Under the pieces are notes generated by a model. It made no database searches. It was not told where the DNA came from and was given only the letters and a program-made list of their open reading frames with translations. The translations under genes and the position numbers were made by a program. A stretch of 64,000 bases of DNA from Bacteroidota bacterium. GTDB taxonomy: Bacteria; Bacteroidota; Bacteroidia; Chitinophagales; Saprospiraceae. Below are positions 37,870-47,830 of the stretch, piece by piece. How positions within the stretch are numbered: position 1 is the stretch's first letter; every line of letters begins with the position of its first letter. The stretch spans positions 186,001 through 250,000 of the forward strand of contig JAKOVW010000079.1 of assembly GCA_029781865.1 (NCBI GenBank), given 5' to 3'.

Positions 37870-38925
37870 ATGCCCAAAAGAATCCGCAATCTTGCCTTAT
37901 TGGTTTTTTGGCATTTCACCCTATTGGCCCAGGATGTAAATTTCTCACAATTTAACGTCATTGCATCGTATTACAATCCTGCTTTTACATCTGCTTTTAA
38001 TGGGAATTTTAAGGTAAGCGCAATACATCGCAATCAATGGATTGGCTTACAGGATCAGCCGATAACCAGTTTTTGCATTTCAGGCGACATAAAATTTGAT
38101 CTTGGATTTCAGGATTACAAGGGCGATTATTTTGGTGCCGGGGTTTATTTTATAACGGACCGCACTCAGCTTTTTGATTGGAATAGCAATGAAATTGGAT
38201 TATTAATCGCGTTTCATAAATTATTAGATAAAACGGATAAAAATTACTTGTCCATTGGATTCGGCCTGGGCGTTACTCAAAGATCAGTAAATTATGATAA
38301 CATCTTCTTTGAAGATCAGTTCGACGGAATAAGCAAGTACAATGGGACTTCCCTCGAGCTTTTACCGCCGAATATTTTTTCCAGACCAGAGTTAAAACTT
38401 GGTTTACAGCACAACATGGCGTTAAGTAGTAAGTGGAGAATGCAATCCGGACTGGCTATTCACTATATTTTCAAACCAGATCTTTCATTTTATAAGGAAT
38501 TTGACAATACAGACTACAGCGGAACCCGGTCCATTAAATCTCCGAATAAAATTACCGCAATCCTCAATTTGATTTATCATTCAAGTTCTTCATTAGACTT
38601 GTTTCCAAAATTATTATTTACTGCACAGGGCCCGCATCAATTATTGAACACAGGCTTTTCTGTCCGGAAGTCATTTTACAATTTAAATCAAACTGCATTT
38701 CATGCCGGTATTACAACCAGAGTCGTTAAAAATTTAAGTTCATATATTCCGGCTGACCTGGGATTTCATGTAGGATTTGAAATCAAGGATTTTTTGATTG
38801 GGCTGCATTACGACATTGGAATTAAAGATGCCGTCAAATACAGCTCTCCAACTCATTCATTTGAAATTAGCTTTACACTGTTGGGCAATTACGATAATAA
38901 TGGATATATCTGCCCCAGCTTTTGA
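37870..38925 (+). CDS. PorP/SprF-family type IX secretion membrane protein
   Basis: A 351-residue outer-membrane protein with a signal peptide (about 1-21). The family signature is QDVNFSQFNVIASYYNPAFTSAF at the mature N-terminus, then AIHRNQWIGL and repeated amphipathic beta strands to the end. PorP/SprF proteins anchor or export large surface adhesins through the T9SS. No partner adhesin is adjacent, although SprB-like repeats occur at 56.1-58.5 kb. It converges with ribBA. Confidence 0.9.
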   Translation: MPKRIRNLALLVFWHFTLLAQDVNFSQFNVIASYYNPAFTSAFNGNFKVSAIHRNQWIGLQDQPITSFCISGDIKFDLGFQDYKGDYFGAGVYFITDRTQLFDWNSNEIGLLIAFHKLLDKTDKNYLSIGFGLGVTQRSVNYDNIFFEDQFDGISKYNGTSLELLPPNIFSRPELKLGLQHNMALSSKWRMQSGLAIHYIFKPDLSFYKEFDNTDYSGTRSIKSPNKITAILNLIYHSSSSLDLFPKLLFTAQGPHQLLNTGFSVRKSFYNLNQTAFHAGITTRVVKNLSSYIPADLGFHVGFEIKDFLIGLHYDIGIKDAVKYSSPTHSFEISFTLLGNYDNNGYICPSF

Positions 38926-38931
38926 TTTGGA

Positions 38932-40035
38932 TTACTCAAACGGATGATAACCTACAATTTCCAAACCATAACCCTGTAATGCAATTGTCTTTCTTGGATT
39001 GTTGGAAATGATCTTCATTTTTTGGACCCCTAAATCGTGCAATATTTGCGCACCAATCCCAATCTCTCTTTGTTGTTGCTCTGGTCTGTTGGTATCCGTT
39101 GGATTGGCTTCTTCCATTCTTGAGAAAGGATTTAAATCTCTTTGACTTTGGGTTAATAATAGCAGCACCCCACACTCTGCCTCTTTTAAAATATCTATTG
39201 CTTTGAATAGTTTTGCACTTTCGGTGTTTACAATCAAGTCCATCATCTCTGAAAATGTATCGGCGTGTTGCACTCTTACCATAGCTACTTTAGATGATTT
39301 CATTTCTCCTTTGACAAATGCTACGTGAATATCGCCCGAATTGGCTTGCTTATACTGAATCAGTGTAAATGGGGTTCCATTAATATTTCGCTGAACAGAT
39401 TTCTCGATTGAAACTAGTCGTTCCCTACGTAGACGATATTCAACGAGATCATTAATACTAATCATCTTCAGATTAAACTTCTCCGCCTTTTTGATCAATT
39501 GCGGCAATCGCGACATTGTGCCGTCTTCATTGAGTATTTCAACCAAAGCACCGGCAGAGTTCATTCCAGCTAATCGGGCTAAATCTACAACAGCTTCTGT
39601 ATGCCCTGTTCGTTGCAATACTCCTCCTGACTTGGCTCGAAGTGGAAAAATATGTCCGGGTCTTGCAAAATCCGATGACACATATTCCTTATTGGCTAGT
39701 GCTTTTATGGTCAAGGCTCTGTCATAGGTAGAAATGCCTGTTGAGCAACCATGCCCAATGAGATCCACAGATATAGTGAATGCCGTTTCGTGCAGTGACG
39801 TATTATTTCTGACCATGAGCGGTAAATTCAATTCATCTGCCCGATGTTCATCCAGAGGTGCACAGATCAATCCTCTGCCTTCTGTAATCATGAAATTGAC
39901 TATTTCAGGACTTATCGTTTCTGCAGCACAAATAAAGTCTCCTTCATTTTCCCTGTCTTCATTATCCACAACAATGATAAGCTTGCCCAGCTTAATGTCC
40001 TGAATCGCTTCTTCTATTGTATTGAACTTAAACAT
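38932..40035 (-). CDS. ribB: 3,4-dihydroxy-2-butanone-4-phosphate synthase with degenerate GTP cyclohydrolase II domain
   Basis: A 367-residue RibBA-like protein. The N-terminal RibB half (1-205) is intact: NEDRENEGDFICAAE, HGCSTGISTYDRA and RPGHIFPLRAKSGGVLQRTGHTEA. The C-terminal half (about 206-367) aligns with GTP cyclohydrolase II in overall pattern (HVAFVKGEM, MVRVQHADTF, IISNNPRKTIALQGYGL). It lacks all three zinc cysteines of GDVFxSxxCDCG and the catalytic RQEGRG segment. RibB activity is likely and cyclohydrolase II activity unlikely. It follows two glycosyltransferase genes without a gap. Confidence 0.88.
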   Translation of the reverse strand: MFKFNTIEEAIQDIKLGKLIIVVDNEDRENEGDFICAAETISPEIVNFMITEGRGLICAPLDEHRADELNLPLMVRNNTSLHETAFTISVDLIGHGCSTGISTYDRALTIKALANKEYVSSDFARPGHIFPLRAKSGGVLQRTGHTEAVVDLARLAGMNSAGALVEILNEDGTMSRLPQLIKKAEKFNLKMISINDLVEYRLRRERLVSIEKSVQRNINGTPFTLIQYKQANSGDIHVAFVKGEMKSSKVAMVRVQHADTFSEMMDLIVNTESAKLFKAIDILKEAECGVLLLLTQSQRDLNPFSRMEEANPTDTNRPEQQQREIGIGAQILHDLGVQKMKIISNNPRKTIALQGYGLEIVGYHPFE

Positions 40036-41247
40036 TTATACTGTACTTCTTTTAGGTGGTTGCCAGGAACTCTTCTGTATTCCTTTAATATAGTTTATAA
40101 ACCCAATTAATAATGCAATGTTCATCATGATAAAATAACGGATCCCCCTGAGCAGTTTAAAATGTATTCCTAACTTTGAGAATAAGTAATCGATCAATGG
40201 AATTCCAACTAATATCAGGCAAACCGATACAAAGTAAAGTTGAAAACGGCCTGGATTAAGAATAGATAAAGCAGCAAGAGCCAGACCAGCTATAATGATA
40301 AGAAACGGACCAATCCACCTCAATAGTTTATGAGAGAAAAAAGCATATGCTACTGAAAATGGCTTTCGGAATAAAAGCTTATAAAATACTGATAAATTTT
40401 GAAAATTGCCTGAAGAAATTCTGGTTTTTCTTTTAAACTCTTCTCGCATTTGATCTGGAATCCCTTCGTAGCAAATTGCATTTAAATCATTTTTGCACTT
40501 ACCATTTTTCATAAATGCGCTCATAGAGATAAAGAAATCATCCATAAGAAATCGCGGTGGGACTTTTTCGATATAATTAGAGCGAATTGCAAAGCAACCA
40601 CCAAAGGCACCCATCATGGCTCCCCATAATTCACCTTCCAGATGTTTTACCTTTACTTCCAGACTCATGTATTGATTTTCAGAATGAGATATTCCCTCTT
40701 TTTTTAAGTTTGTTGGAATAATTCTGGAATCGACTAACGCCAGATCCTTTTGATTAAAATGACTGCAAAGATTTTTAATTACATCTCTGCTTAAGATTAC
40801 ATTGGCATCTGTAAACAATAAAATATGTTTTTCATATTTTGGAATATTTTTAAAAGCCTCATCAATCAGATCATTTATTACTGAAGCTTTTCCTCTTCTT
40901 TCGTCAAACGGAAAAAAATGAAGATTGCTATTATGCATAGCCAATTGACTTATAATTTGATTTGAGCGATCGGAGGAAGAATCCGATCCAACATAAATAT
41001 GGACTTGATTCATTGGATAATTTGATTCAAGTACCGACTTTAATTTTTGCTCAATAATACTTTCTTCATTGTAAACTGAAATAATACAGGACACCATGAA
41101 TCCACAATTGTCGTGTTCTAAAAATTGTGGCTGTGTTTTAATAGTTTTAAAGCCGTTCAGTAAAATTAAGTGTATAGGGTAAAACAGATAACTGTGCAAT
41201 AGTAAAAAAACGGCAACACAAAAAACAATTTCCAGGAACAGAACCAT
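40036..41247 (-). CDS. Membrane-associated glycosyltransferase family 2
   Basis: A 403-residue GT2 enzyme with an N-terminal membrane segment (1-20) and three transmembrane helices at about 295-395. The catalytic GT-A domain has CIISVYNEESIIEQ, the nucleotide-binding YVGSDSSSDRS and LLFTDANVIL, and a KRKTRISSGN helix equivalent to the processive QxxRW region. It probably builds a surface polysaccharide. It lies 15 bases after the GT4 gene and abuts ribBA directly, so one operon is likely. Confidence 0.9.
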   Translation of the reverse strand: MVLFLEIVFCVAVFLLLHSYLFYPIHLILLNGFKTIKTQPQFLEHDNCGFMVSCIISVYNEESIIEQKLKSVLESNYPMNQVHIYVGSDSSSDRSNQIISQLAMHNSNLHFFPFDERRGKASVINDLIDEAFKNIPKYEKHILLFTDANVILSRDVIKNLCSHFNQKDLALVDSRIIPTNLKKEGISHSENQYMSLEVKVKHLEGELWGAMMGAFGGCFAIRSNYIEKVPPRFLMDDFFISMSAFMKNGKCKNDLNAICYEGIPDQMREEFKRKTRISSGNFQNLSVFYKLLFRKPFSVAYAFFSHKLLRWIGPFLIIIAGLALAALSILNPGRFQLYFVSVCLILVGIPLIDYLFSKLGIHFKLLRGIRYFIMMNIALLIGFINYIKGIQKSSWQPPKRSTV

Positions 41248-41262
41248 TCGCGTACACCCTGA

Positions 41263-42483
41263 TTAATTATGAGTGTGCAAATTTAAAACTTTTTTGTAAG
41301 CATGAATGAGTTTACCAGCTAATTTTGAACTATCAAATTGATTGCTGACAAAGCTTTGCGCATTTTCTCCGATTCCAATGATTTTTGGATATTGATCATA
41401 GCATTGTTGTATGCTTTCCAAAAAATCATTTACTGAATTTGCTAAAATAACTTGTTCCTTATGACGGGCGGGAATGCCTTCTAGGCCAATTGAGGTGGTA
41501 ATAACAACCCTACCCAGCGCCATGGCCTCCAGAATTTTTACTCTTATTCCGGATCCTGCAAATATGGGTACTATGAACACCGGATACTCCAACATAAACG
41601 ATTTGGCATCCGATACTTCAGGATGATAAAACACCTGATTTAAATTTACATTGGCCAAATCCGGAGGTGCATTTCTTCCTGCAAAATGAAATTCAAGAGT
41701 TGGAAATTTTTTATTCACCAGAGGCCATACCTGTGATAAAAACCATCTTACCGCTTCAATATTTGGCATCCAATCCAATGATCCAATAAAAGAAATTTTC
41801 ATGGGCCCTGAAAAAGCCTTATAATCTGCATGATACTGGCTTAAATCAAAGCCAACTGGAGATGAAATACATCCATTTTTATAGCCCAGCGATTTAAAAT
41901 GAGCTAAATCCCGCTCTGTAATTGCTACCAGAAAGTCATATTCATTCAGGGTACTGATTTCAAACTTCTTCAACTTATTGCTTAGATAATGCAAATACAA
42001 CTTTTTGGGTATGAATTTAACCTGGCTTGCGATCCGGCTCCAGATCTCATGCTCTATATTATGAGCCCTCAGTACGATCATGGCATCCGAATATTGTTTA
42101 ATTACAGGTAAAAACGGTGCTAAATAAAGGGTTTCCAATTGAATGATATCAAAATGATTATTCTTTAAAACTTCAATAAGCTTCGAACTGTAATCTGCGG
42201 AAATAAATCTGGAAATATGATACGATTCCTTTTTGAATAAATTGGTCAGGGCATCAAACCAATGAATGCGATTATCGACAGAAACAAAATGAACGTCTTT
42301 ATAATAATTTAAATCAGCAGGTAATCCATCATTTAAATCTACATAATGCCTGGATGTATTCATTGCCAAAAGACTAACTTCACATCCACACGAAGAAAGT
42401 GCCTTGCTCATTTGCAGTACAGCAATTGCTTCACCATCCTTGGCAGGATATGGAAATTTTTTACACAATTGCAATATTTTCAT
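41263..42483 (-). CDS. GT-B glycosyltransferase (family 4 type)
   Basis: A 406-residue retaining glycosyltransferase. The N-terminal acceptor domain begins KILQLCKKFPYPAKDGEAIAV. The C-terminal Glyco_transf_4-like domain has KISFIGSLDWMPNIEAVRW and GSGIRVKILEAMALGRVVITT, including the E-x7-E donor-binding signature region. No membrane segment was seen. It is the first gene of the minus-strand run with the GT2 and ribBA. Donor and acceptor sugars are unknown. Confidence 0.9.
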   Translation of the reverse strand: MKILQLCKKFPYPAKDGEAIAVLQMSKALSSCGCEVSLLAMNTSRHYVDLNDGLPADLNYYKDVHFVSVDNRIHWFDALTNLFKKESYHISRFISADYSSKLIEVLKNNHFDIIQLETLYLAPFLPVIKQYSDAMIVLRAHNIEHEIWSRIASQVKFIPKKLYLHYLSNKLKKFEISTLNEYDFLVAITERDLAHFKSLGYKNGCISSPVGFDLSQYHADYKAFSGPMKISFIGSLDWMPNIEAVRWFLSQVWPLVNKKFPTLEFHFAGRNAPPDLANVNLNQVFYHPEVSDAKSFMLEYPVFIVPIFAGSGIRVKILEAMALGRVVITTSIGLEGIPARHKEQVILANSVNDFLESIQQCYDQYPKIIGIGENAQSFVSNQFDSSKLAGKLIHAYKKVLNLHTHN

Positions 42484-42665
42484 TTGGGTATTTAATGATT
42501 AGGAACCCCTAAATTAATAAAACCACAAAGTTAAACCTCTTTCACATAATCTGTTATTAAGAATACATTATGTAACTATGATATCTATTATTTTATTTCA
42601 TCAGCTCTTCAATTAACTTTACAAAATATTTGAATTCAAAGTATATTCATTAATTAAATACATAA

Positions 42666-43346
42666 ATGATTGAATGCATAAATATTAAAAAATCCTATCC
42701 CCAGCTCCAGGTTCTTAAGGGTATTGACTTGAAATTAGAACAAGGGCAGTTGATCAGTATTCTGGGCGCTTCAGGAGCCGGAAAAAGCACCTTATTGCAC
42801 ATCATTGGAACACTGGATAAGGCTGATTCAGGAGAAATTATCATTGATGGGATCAATTATTCAAAAAAATCAGCCGGTGAATTGGCCCAATTCAGAAATA
42901 AGAATTTAGGATTCATTTTTCAATTTCATCATCTTCTGCCTGAGTTTACGGCTCTCGAAAATGTATGTATTCCCGGATTTATTGCAGGAAGAAAAGAAAA
43001 AGAGGTTACAGCCCAGGCACAATCGTTGTTGTCCAAATTGGGAATGGAGCCAAGAATGAACCAAAAACCCGGTCAGCTTTCAGGAGGTGAACAACAAAGA
43101 GTTGCTCTGGCCAGAGCACTCATCAACAGCCCCAAAATACTTCTGGCAGATGAGCCTACCGGAAACCTGGATAAACAAAATGCAGAGCAGGTTTTGAATT
43201 TGATTTTATCCTTTAGAAAAGAATCAAATATGACGATCATTATTGTAACTCATGATCAGACCATAGCATCTAAAACAGATTATTCCCTTACCATGCAGGA
43301 CGGGAAAATAATTCAAAATACTAAAAACAATTTAAATGTCTTATAA
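42666..43346 (+). CDS. LolD/MacB-type ABC transporter ATP-binding protein
   Basis: A 226-residue ABC ATPase of the LolD/MacB/FtsE group. Walker A is GASGAGKST (34-42), the Q-loop region reads IFQFHHLLPEFTALENV, the signature is LSGGEQQR, and Walker B is ILLADEPTGNLD. It would drive a LolC/E-type membrane partner that releases lipoproteins from the inner membrane. No LolC/E gene is adjacent; instead a SCO1 and a cytochrome gene follow with 11-base overlaps. LolD is likely but not proven. Confidence 0.88.
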   Translation: MIECINIKKSYPQLQVLKGIDLKLEQGQLISILGASGAGKSTLLHIIGTLDKADSGEIIIDGINYSKKSAGELAQFRNKNLGFIFQFHHLLPEFTALENVCIPGFIAGRKEKEVTAQAQSLLSKLGMEPRMNQKPGQLSGGEQQRVALARALINSPKILLADEPTGNLDKQNAEQVLNLILSFRKESNMTIIIVTHDQTIASKTDYSLTMQDGKIIQNTKNNLNVL

Positions 43347-43959
43347 AAGACTCGTTAAAATCAATGTCATAGCTGTATCGCTCATTTTGATAGCTTTATT
43401 TTCATGTAAAGATGTAAAGCTTCCCATCCTTGGGATAAGACACGTTGAAAACGGAGACACGATATATGCACAAATACCTGATTTTTCGCTGACCAATCAA
43501 TTTGGAAATGTAATCAGTAAGAATGATTTAAAAGGCAAAATTCATATTGCTGATTTTTTCTTTACTTCTTGCCCCACAATATGTCCAAAAACCATCCGTA
43601 GCATGATGCGTATTGCCAAGCATTTTGAGAACCATAAAGAATTAAACTACGTTTGCTTTAGCATTGATTACAGAAAAGACTCAGTAGGCAGATTAAAAAC
43701 ATATTACGACAAACTGGGTATCCAAAATGATCACTTTTACCTGCTCCACATACCCACAAAAGAAGAAATCAAGAGGATTTCAGAAAGCTATATGAGTATA
43801 GCCATTGAGGATTCGTCGGCTCCCGGTGGCTTTGATCACAGCGGATGGCTTATGTTGGTCGATCAAAATTCATACATCCGGTCTTATTGCTTAGGCACAG
43901 ACGACAAAGATGTTGACCGGTTTATTGAGGACATCGAACTATTATTGCATGAGAAATAA
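43336..43959 (+). CDS. SCO1/SenC-family copper chaperone lipoprotein
   Basis: A 207-residue thioredoxin-fold protein. It has a lipoprotein signal peptide (LFSC, Cys24) and the SCO motif TSCPTICP with Cys79 and Cys83. The partner His168 is in GGFDHSGWLML. SCO proteins deliver copper to or reduce the CuA centre of cytochrome oxidase, or act as thiol-redox proteins. It overlaps the ABC gene before it and the cytochrome c gene after it by 11 bases each. Confidence 0.93.
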   Translation: MSYKRLVKINVIAVSLILIALFSCKDVKLPILGIRHVENGDTIYAQIPDFSLTNQFGNVISKNDLKGKIHIADFFFTSCPTICPKTIRSMMRIAKHFENHKELNYVCFSIDYRKDSVGRLKTYYDKLGIQNDHFYLLHIPTKEEIKRISESYMSIAIEDSSAPGGFDHSGWLMLVDQNSYIRSYCLGTDDKDVDRFIEDIELLLHEK

Positions 43960-44374
43960 ATGGATTATCATTTTTCCTGCAATTTTATGGTGTCTCTCCT
44001 GTCAATATTCAACTGAAACTTACAAGGAAGGCAAAGTGAGCTATGAGTTTGTTTGCGCCCCTTGTCATGGTAATAATGCGGAAGGATTAGGCACTTTGTA
44101 CCCGAATTTAAATCACACGGACTATATTAAAATTAACCGCAACAATTTGAGTTGCTGGATAAAAAAAGGCATAGGACCGGATAGCACAAATGCAAGACCT
44201 ACCCGGTTCTCAGATCAGGTAATGCCTCCACAGGATAAATTAAGCACTATCGAACTGTGCAATATTTTAAATTATCTGAATGCCCGATTTTGGAATATGG
44301 AGCCATTCACCTTAAAAGAAATAGAAGATCAATGGAGTGTTTGTCAACAATTAAAAGTGAAAAGCAACAACTAA
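43949..44374 (+). CDS. Small c-type cytochrome lipoprotein
   Basis: Starting at the ATG 43949 this is a 141-residue protein; an upstream in-frame start is less likely because the ATG directly opens a signal peptide. The lipobox LWCLSC puts the lipid Cys at 18. A haem site CAPCH (Cys36, Cys39, His40) and likely axial Met92 (DQVMPPQ) define a class I cytochrome c. It probably shuttles electrons on the periplasmic side of the membrane, and its link to the SCO1 gene fits respiration. The 3' end overlaps the TonB receptor gene by 24 bases, tail to tail. Confidence 0.9.
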   Translation: MRNKWIIIFPAILWCLSCQYSTETYKEGKVSYEFVCAPCHGNNAEGLGTLYPNLNHTDYIKINRNNLSCWIKKGIGPDSTNARPTRFSDQVMPPQDKLSTIELCNILNYLNARFWNMEPFTLKEIEDQWSVCQQLKVKSNN

Positions 44375-46600
44375 AGAAGGTAAAATTGGAAGTTGATCCA
44401 CTCTTCTGTTCTCAACTACGTTGAAATAGAAGATATTCTTCCGGTCATACACATTCGTTACAGCTGCTGTGACTTCGAAAAAAGATTGTTTTGTGAGAAT
44501 GAATTTTCTCTTTAACGAAACATCCAGCCTGTGATAATAAGGAAGTCTTCCTGAGTTTATTTTATCAGAATAAATAACACCTATTGGAGCGTTTTCAATT
44601 CCAAAAACAGTTTCAAGGCCTTTGGGTATTTTATTATCTTCAAAGAAGCCTTGTATTTTAGTAAACGCAAAACCGGAACCCAGATTCCATCGAATACCTG
44701 CCTGCCATAGCTTACGGCGACCGAATTGATAATCAACTACAACATTAGCATTGTGTCTTCTGTCAAACAATGCCGGAAATGTCTGAAGCTCTCCCTTTGA
44801 ATTCAGACCGGTCCTGTTCACATAACCCAATGAATATCCTAACCACAAATTCCAATCCACAAAATTGGATTTAACCAATATGTCGATACCGTATGCATTT
44901 CCCTTTTCTGAAGTATAATCAGACTCATCTACAGCTCTCTTGTTTCTATTTAATTGATACAATGAATTGAAATCCTTATAATAGGTTTCGACATTTAAAT
45001 TGGTATTCTCGCTGAGATCGTATTCGACTCCAAAAACACCATGCGTTGCTTTAATTAAATCCGGACTCGTGATAAATCCAACAAATAAATTTACAATATC
45101 ACGTTCACTAACCGAACTCATTAGATTTTGAGTGTAATACCCACCTGCAGCCTTAAATCTCATGTCATTGGATACATTATACTTAATTCCAAATCGTGGC
45201 TCAATAGATGCTTTACCCAAAGATGCGTAATATTGAATACGGACACTTGGATCAAAAACCCAATTGTGTGTTGCTTTGCGATATTTTAAATAAGTTGCGA
45301 TTTCCGTGTTATTATCATTTTTCAAAACCGGAATATTCAGATAGTTCGTAAAATCAAAATTTGTACTAAAAGCATTGAATTCAATTCCATATTTAAATTC
45401 AGATTGTGGGCCGAAATAAGTAAAATCAATGTTGGCCTGTAATCCATCAATCTCGCTGGATCTGGGTTTTGCATTAAGTTCGTCCAGTTTTAAAAAGTAT
45501 CTTGAATAGGCAACATTACCTCCTACAATCAGACTGGAATTACTTGGAATTAATTTAAAATTCGCACCGCCTCCGGAAGCATTCCAACTGAGATCTGCCA
45601 ATCCAGTGTATTTAACCTGATCATTGAAACTAAATCCAAACAAATTGAGAAAGCTACCATTACTGGCTATTGTTGAAATCTTTCCATAAAAATCACTAAA
45701 AAGAAATGGTAAACTTTTTGAAGAAGAGTCGAAGGCATACTTATAAAGCGTTTTAGATGTTTGATCAATAAATGAAGTTTTGCCTGTTAATAAAAATGAA
45801 GTACTTCCGCCTCTGTCATCATTAAATTTGGATATTGGCCCTTCGATTAATGCTTTTGCTATAAATGGGCTCACAGATACTAATCCGGAAGTTCGTGTTT
45901 TATTTCCCTCCCTGGTTTTCATATCAATTATTGCTGAAATTCTACCTCCGTATTCGGCAGGAAATCCTCCGGTTAACACATCAACAGAACGAATTATTTC
46001 TGTTTCAAAAACAGAAAACAAACCAATCGAATGAAAAGGATTAAAGATCGTCATTCCGTCCAGCAATATCTTATTTTGAACCGGTGAACCTCCCCGTATA
46101 TAAATCTGACCGCCCTGGTCTCCAGATGTAATTACACCAGGTATGATTTGCAGGTATTGAGCAATATCCGCTTCACCTCCTGTAGAGGGCATCGCTTTGA
46201 TTTCCTTTGGAGTTACAGTTAAAGTCGACACTTTTACCTCTGTTCTTGCCTGCTGCTTTTTACCAGACACACTGACTTCTCCAAGTAAAGTACTGGATTC
46301 ATTTAAAAAGATCTGTTTGTTGATGATTTGGCTTCCTTTAATAGAAATATCTACTGTAAACGTATCGAATCCAATATAACTTGCCATAAGTTTGTAATCC
46401 CCTTTCGGTACCGCTGAGATATTAAAGAAACCGAGATTATCGGTGACTGTACCAAAGGATGTGCCTTTCAAAAAAATCGAAGTATAGCTCAATGGCTCTC
46501 CTGTAGCTTTATTGTATACATTGCCTCTTATATCAGACTTCTGTGCATAAATACCTATTACACAACATATAAGGACAAGAGTACAGAAGGATTTTAACAT
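44351..46600 (-). CDS. TonB-dependent outer-membrane receptor with carboxypeptidase-regulatory-like N-domain
   Basis: Starting at the ATG 46600, this is a 749-residue receptor; a TTG at 46621 is less plausible. The signal peptide (MLKSFCTLVLICCVIG) is followed by a CarboxypepD_reg-like domain (RGNVYNKATGEPLSYTSIFL). A plug domain comes next (PGVITSGDQGGQIYIRGGS, LLDGMTIFNPFHS), then a 22-strand barrel ending VVAFHF. No SusD partner is adjacent, so the substrate (metal chelate, sugar or peptide) is unknown. Confidence 0.92.
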   Translation of the reverse strand: MLKSFCTLVLICCVIGIYAQKSDIRGNVYNKATGEPLSYTSIFLKGTSFGTVTDNLGFFNISAVPKGDYKLMASYIGFDTFTVDISIKGSQIINKQIFLNESSTLLGEVSVSGKKQQARTEVKVSTLTVTPKEIKAMPSTGGEADIAQYLQIIPGVITSGDQGGQIYIRGGSPVQNKILLDGMTIFNPFHSIGLFSVFETEIIRSVDVLTGGFPAEYGGRISAIIDMKTREGNKTRTSGLVSVSPFIAKALIEGPISKFNDDRGGSTSFLLTGKTSFIDQTSKTLYKYAFDSSSKSLPFLFSDFYGKISTIASNGSFLNLFGFSFNDQVKYTGLADLSWNASGGGANFKLIPSNSSLIVGGNVAYSRYFLKLDELNAKPRSSEIDGLQANIDFTYFGPQSEFKYGIEFNAFSTNFDFTNYLNIPVLKNDNNTEIATYLKYRKATHNWVFDPSVRIQYYASLGKASIEPRFGIKYNVSNDMRFKAAGGYYTQNLMSSVSERDIVNLFVGFITSPDLIKATHGVFGVEYDLSENTNLNVETYYKDFNSLYQLNRNKRAVDESDYTSEKGNAYGIDILVKSNFVDWNLWLGYSLGYVNRTGLNSKGELQTFPALFDRRHNANVVVDYQFGRRKLWQAGIRWNLGSGFAFTKIQGFFEDNKIPKGLETVFGIENAPIGVIYSDKINSGRLPYYHRLDVSLKRKFILTKQSFFEVTAAVTNVYDRKNIFYFNVVENRRVDQLPILPSLVVAFHF

Positions 46601-46702
46601 GGAATTAGAATTAGCCAGCAAAAGTACAATTTGATCACGTATCTATGCTATTTTTAACTAACAAGCCTAAACGATATATACCTTGCTGATGTTAATTGCA
46701 TT

Positions 46703-47830
46703 ATGTTGAAAAAATTTCCCTCTCCGGTATCAGGTATACAGTTTTTCCATGACCCGGAAAGTCAGAAACTCAAATCCTTGTTTGATAGGCTTTTATCCCT
46801 TTTCAAAGAGTTGCTTTTAGCATCTTCCGGTGATGTCAATTCAACCTTCATCTGGATGAATGAACTAGACCGGAAATATGGAATTTTCAGCGAGAACTAC
46901 AAATTGCCAGATTTTATTGAGGATTTGAAAAAAAATAAATGGATTGATGCAGACAGTAAAATTCCAGATTCTTTCAAACCCAACTCCAAACTGGAATTAG
47001 AATTGCGCAAGAATGCCTTTGAATCTCTATTCGGAAAACTGAGAAAAGGCCGATTCGGCAAACATAAAACAAAATACTCCGGCGCAGGAGATGAAAATAC
47101 TGAGGATCACAGACCTTATGAATTCGGAGATTTATTTCAACAAATGAATACGCAGGAATCCATCAAAAATGCATTTGTCAATCATGGAATAGAGCGGTTT
47201 CAACTTGAAGAAAATGACCTGGTTTCATTCGATACTATACAGCAAAGCCAATGCAGCACTGTATTAATGATTGACATTTCACACTCCATGATATTGTATG
47301 GAGAAGACCGGATTACCCCGGCTAAAAAAGTGGCTATGGCATTGTCGCACATGATTCGCAGTTATTATCCAAAAGACAAACTCGATTTTGTCGTCTTTGG
47401 AGATGACGCATGGCAAATTGAATTATCAGACTTACCATATCTTGAAGTCGGACCTTATCATACCAACACCGTTGCCGGATTGAACCTTGCCATTGAGATT
47501 CTCAACAAAAACAAAAGTCCGAATAAACACATCATGATGATTACTGACGGCAAGCCGACATGCATAAAAAGAGGAAAAGAATATTATAAAAACTCATTTG
47601 GTCTTGATCGTTTTATCGTAAACAGAACCCTTGCACTTGCGCGAAAATGCAGAAAACAGAAAATTGATATAACTACGTTCATGGTCACCAGCGATCCATA
47701 CCTGGTAGATTTTGTCGAGCAATTTTCCCGTGAAGCAGATGGCAAAGCATTGTATACAAATCTTGATGGACTTGGCGAGCATATATTAATCAATTACGAA
47801 AACAATAAAAAGAAAAAATCAGGCAGATGA
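46703..47830 (+). CDS. VWA-domain protein (CoxE/BchD-like partner of MoxR)
   Basis: A 375-residue protein. The N-terminal 180 residues are helical and charged. The C-terminal von Willebrand A domain starts at residue 187 and has the MIDAS motif DISHS (Asp191, Ser193, Ser195) and a second-metal region TDGKPTC. VWA proteins paired with MoxR ATPases act as chaperone-like remodellers. The stop codon overlaps the ATPase gene by four bases, which strongly implies a complex. The client is unknown. Confidence 0.9.
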   Translation: MLKKFPSPVSGIQFFHDPESQKLKSLFDRLLSLFKELLLASSGDVNSTFIWMNELDRKYGIFSENYKLPDFIEDLKKNKWIDADSKIPDSFKPNSKLELELRKNAFESLFGKLRKGRFGKHKTKYSGAGDENTEDHRPYEFGDLFQQMNTQESIKNAFVNHGIERFQLEENDLVSFDTIQQSQCSTVLMIDISHSMILYGEDRITPAKKVAMALSHMIRSYYPKDKLDFVVFGDDAWQIELSDLPYLEVGPYHTNTVAGLNLAIEILNKNKSPNKHIMMITDGKPTCIKRGKEYYKNSFGLDRFIVNRTLALARKCRKQKIDITTFMVTSDPYLVDFVEQFSREADGKALYTNLDGLGEHILINYENNKKKKSGR

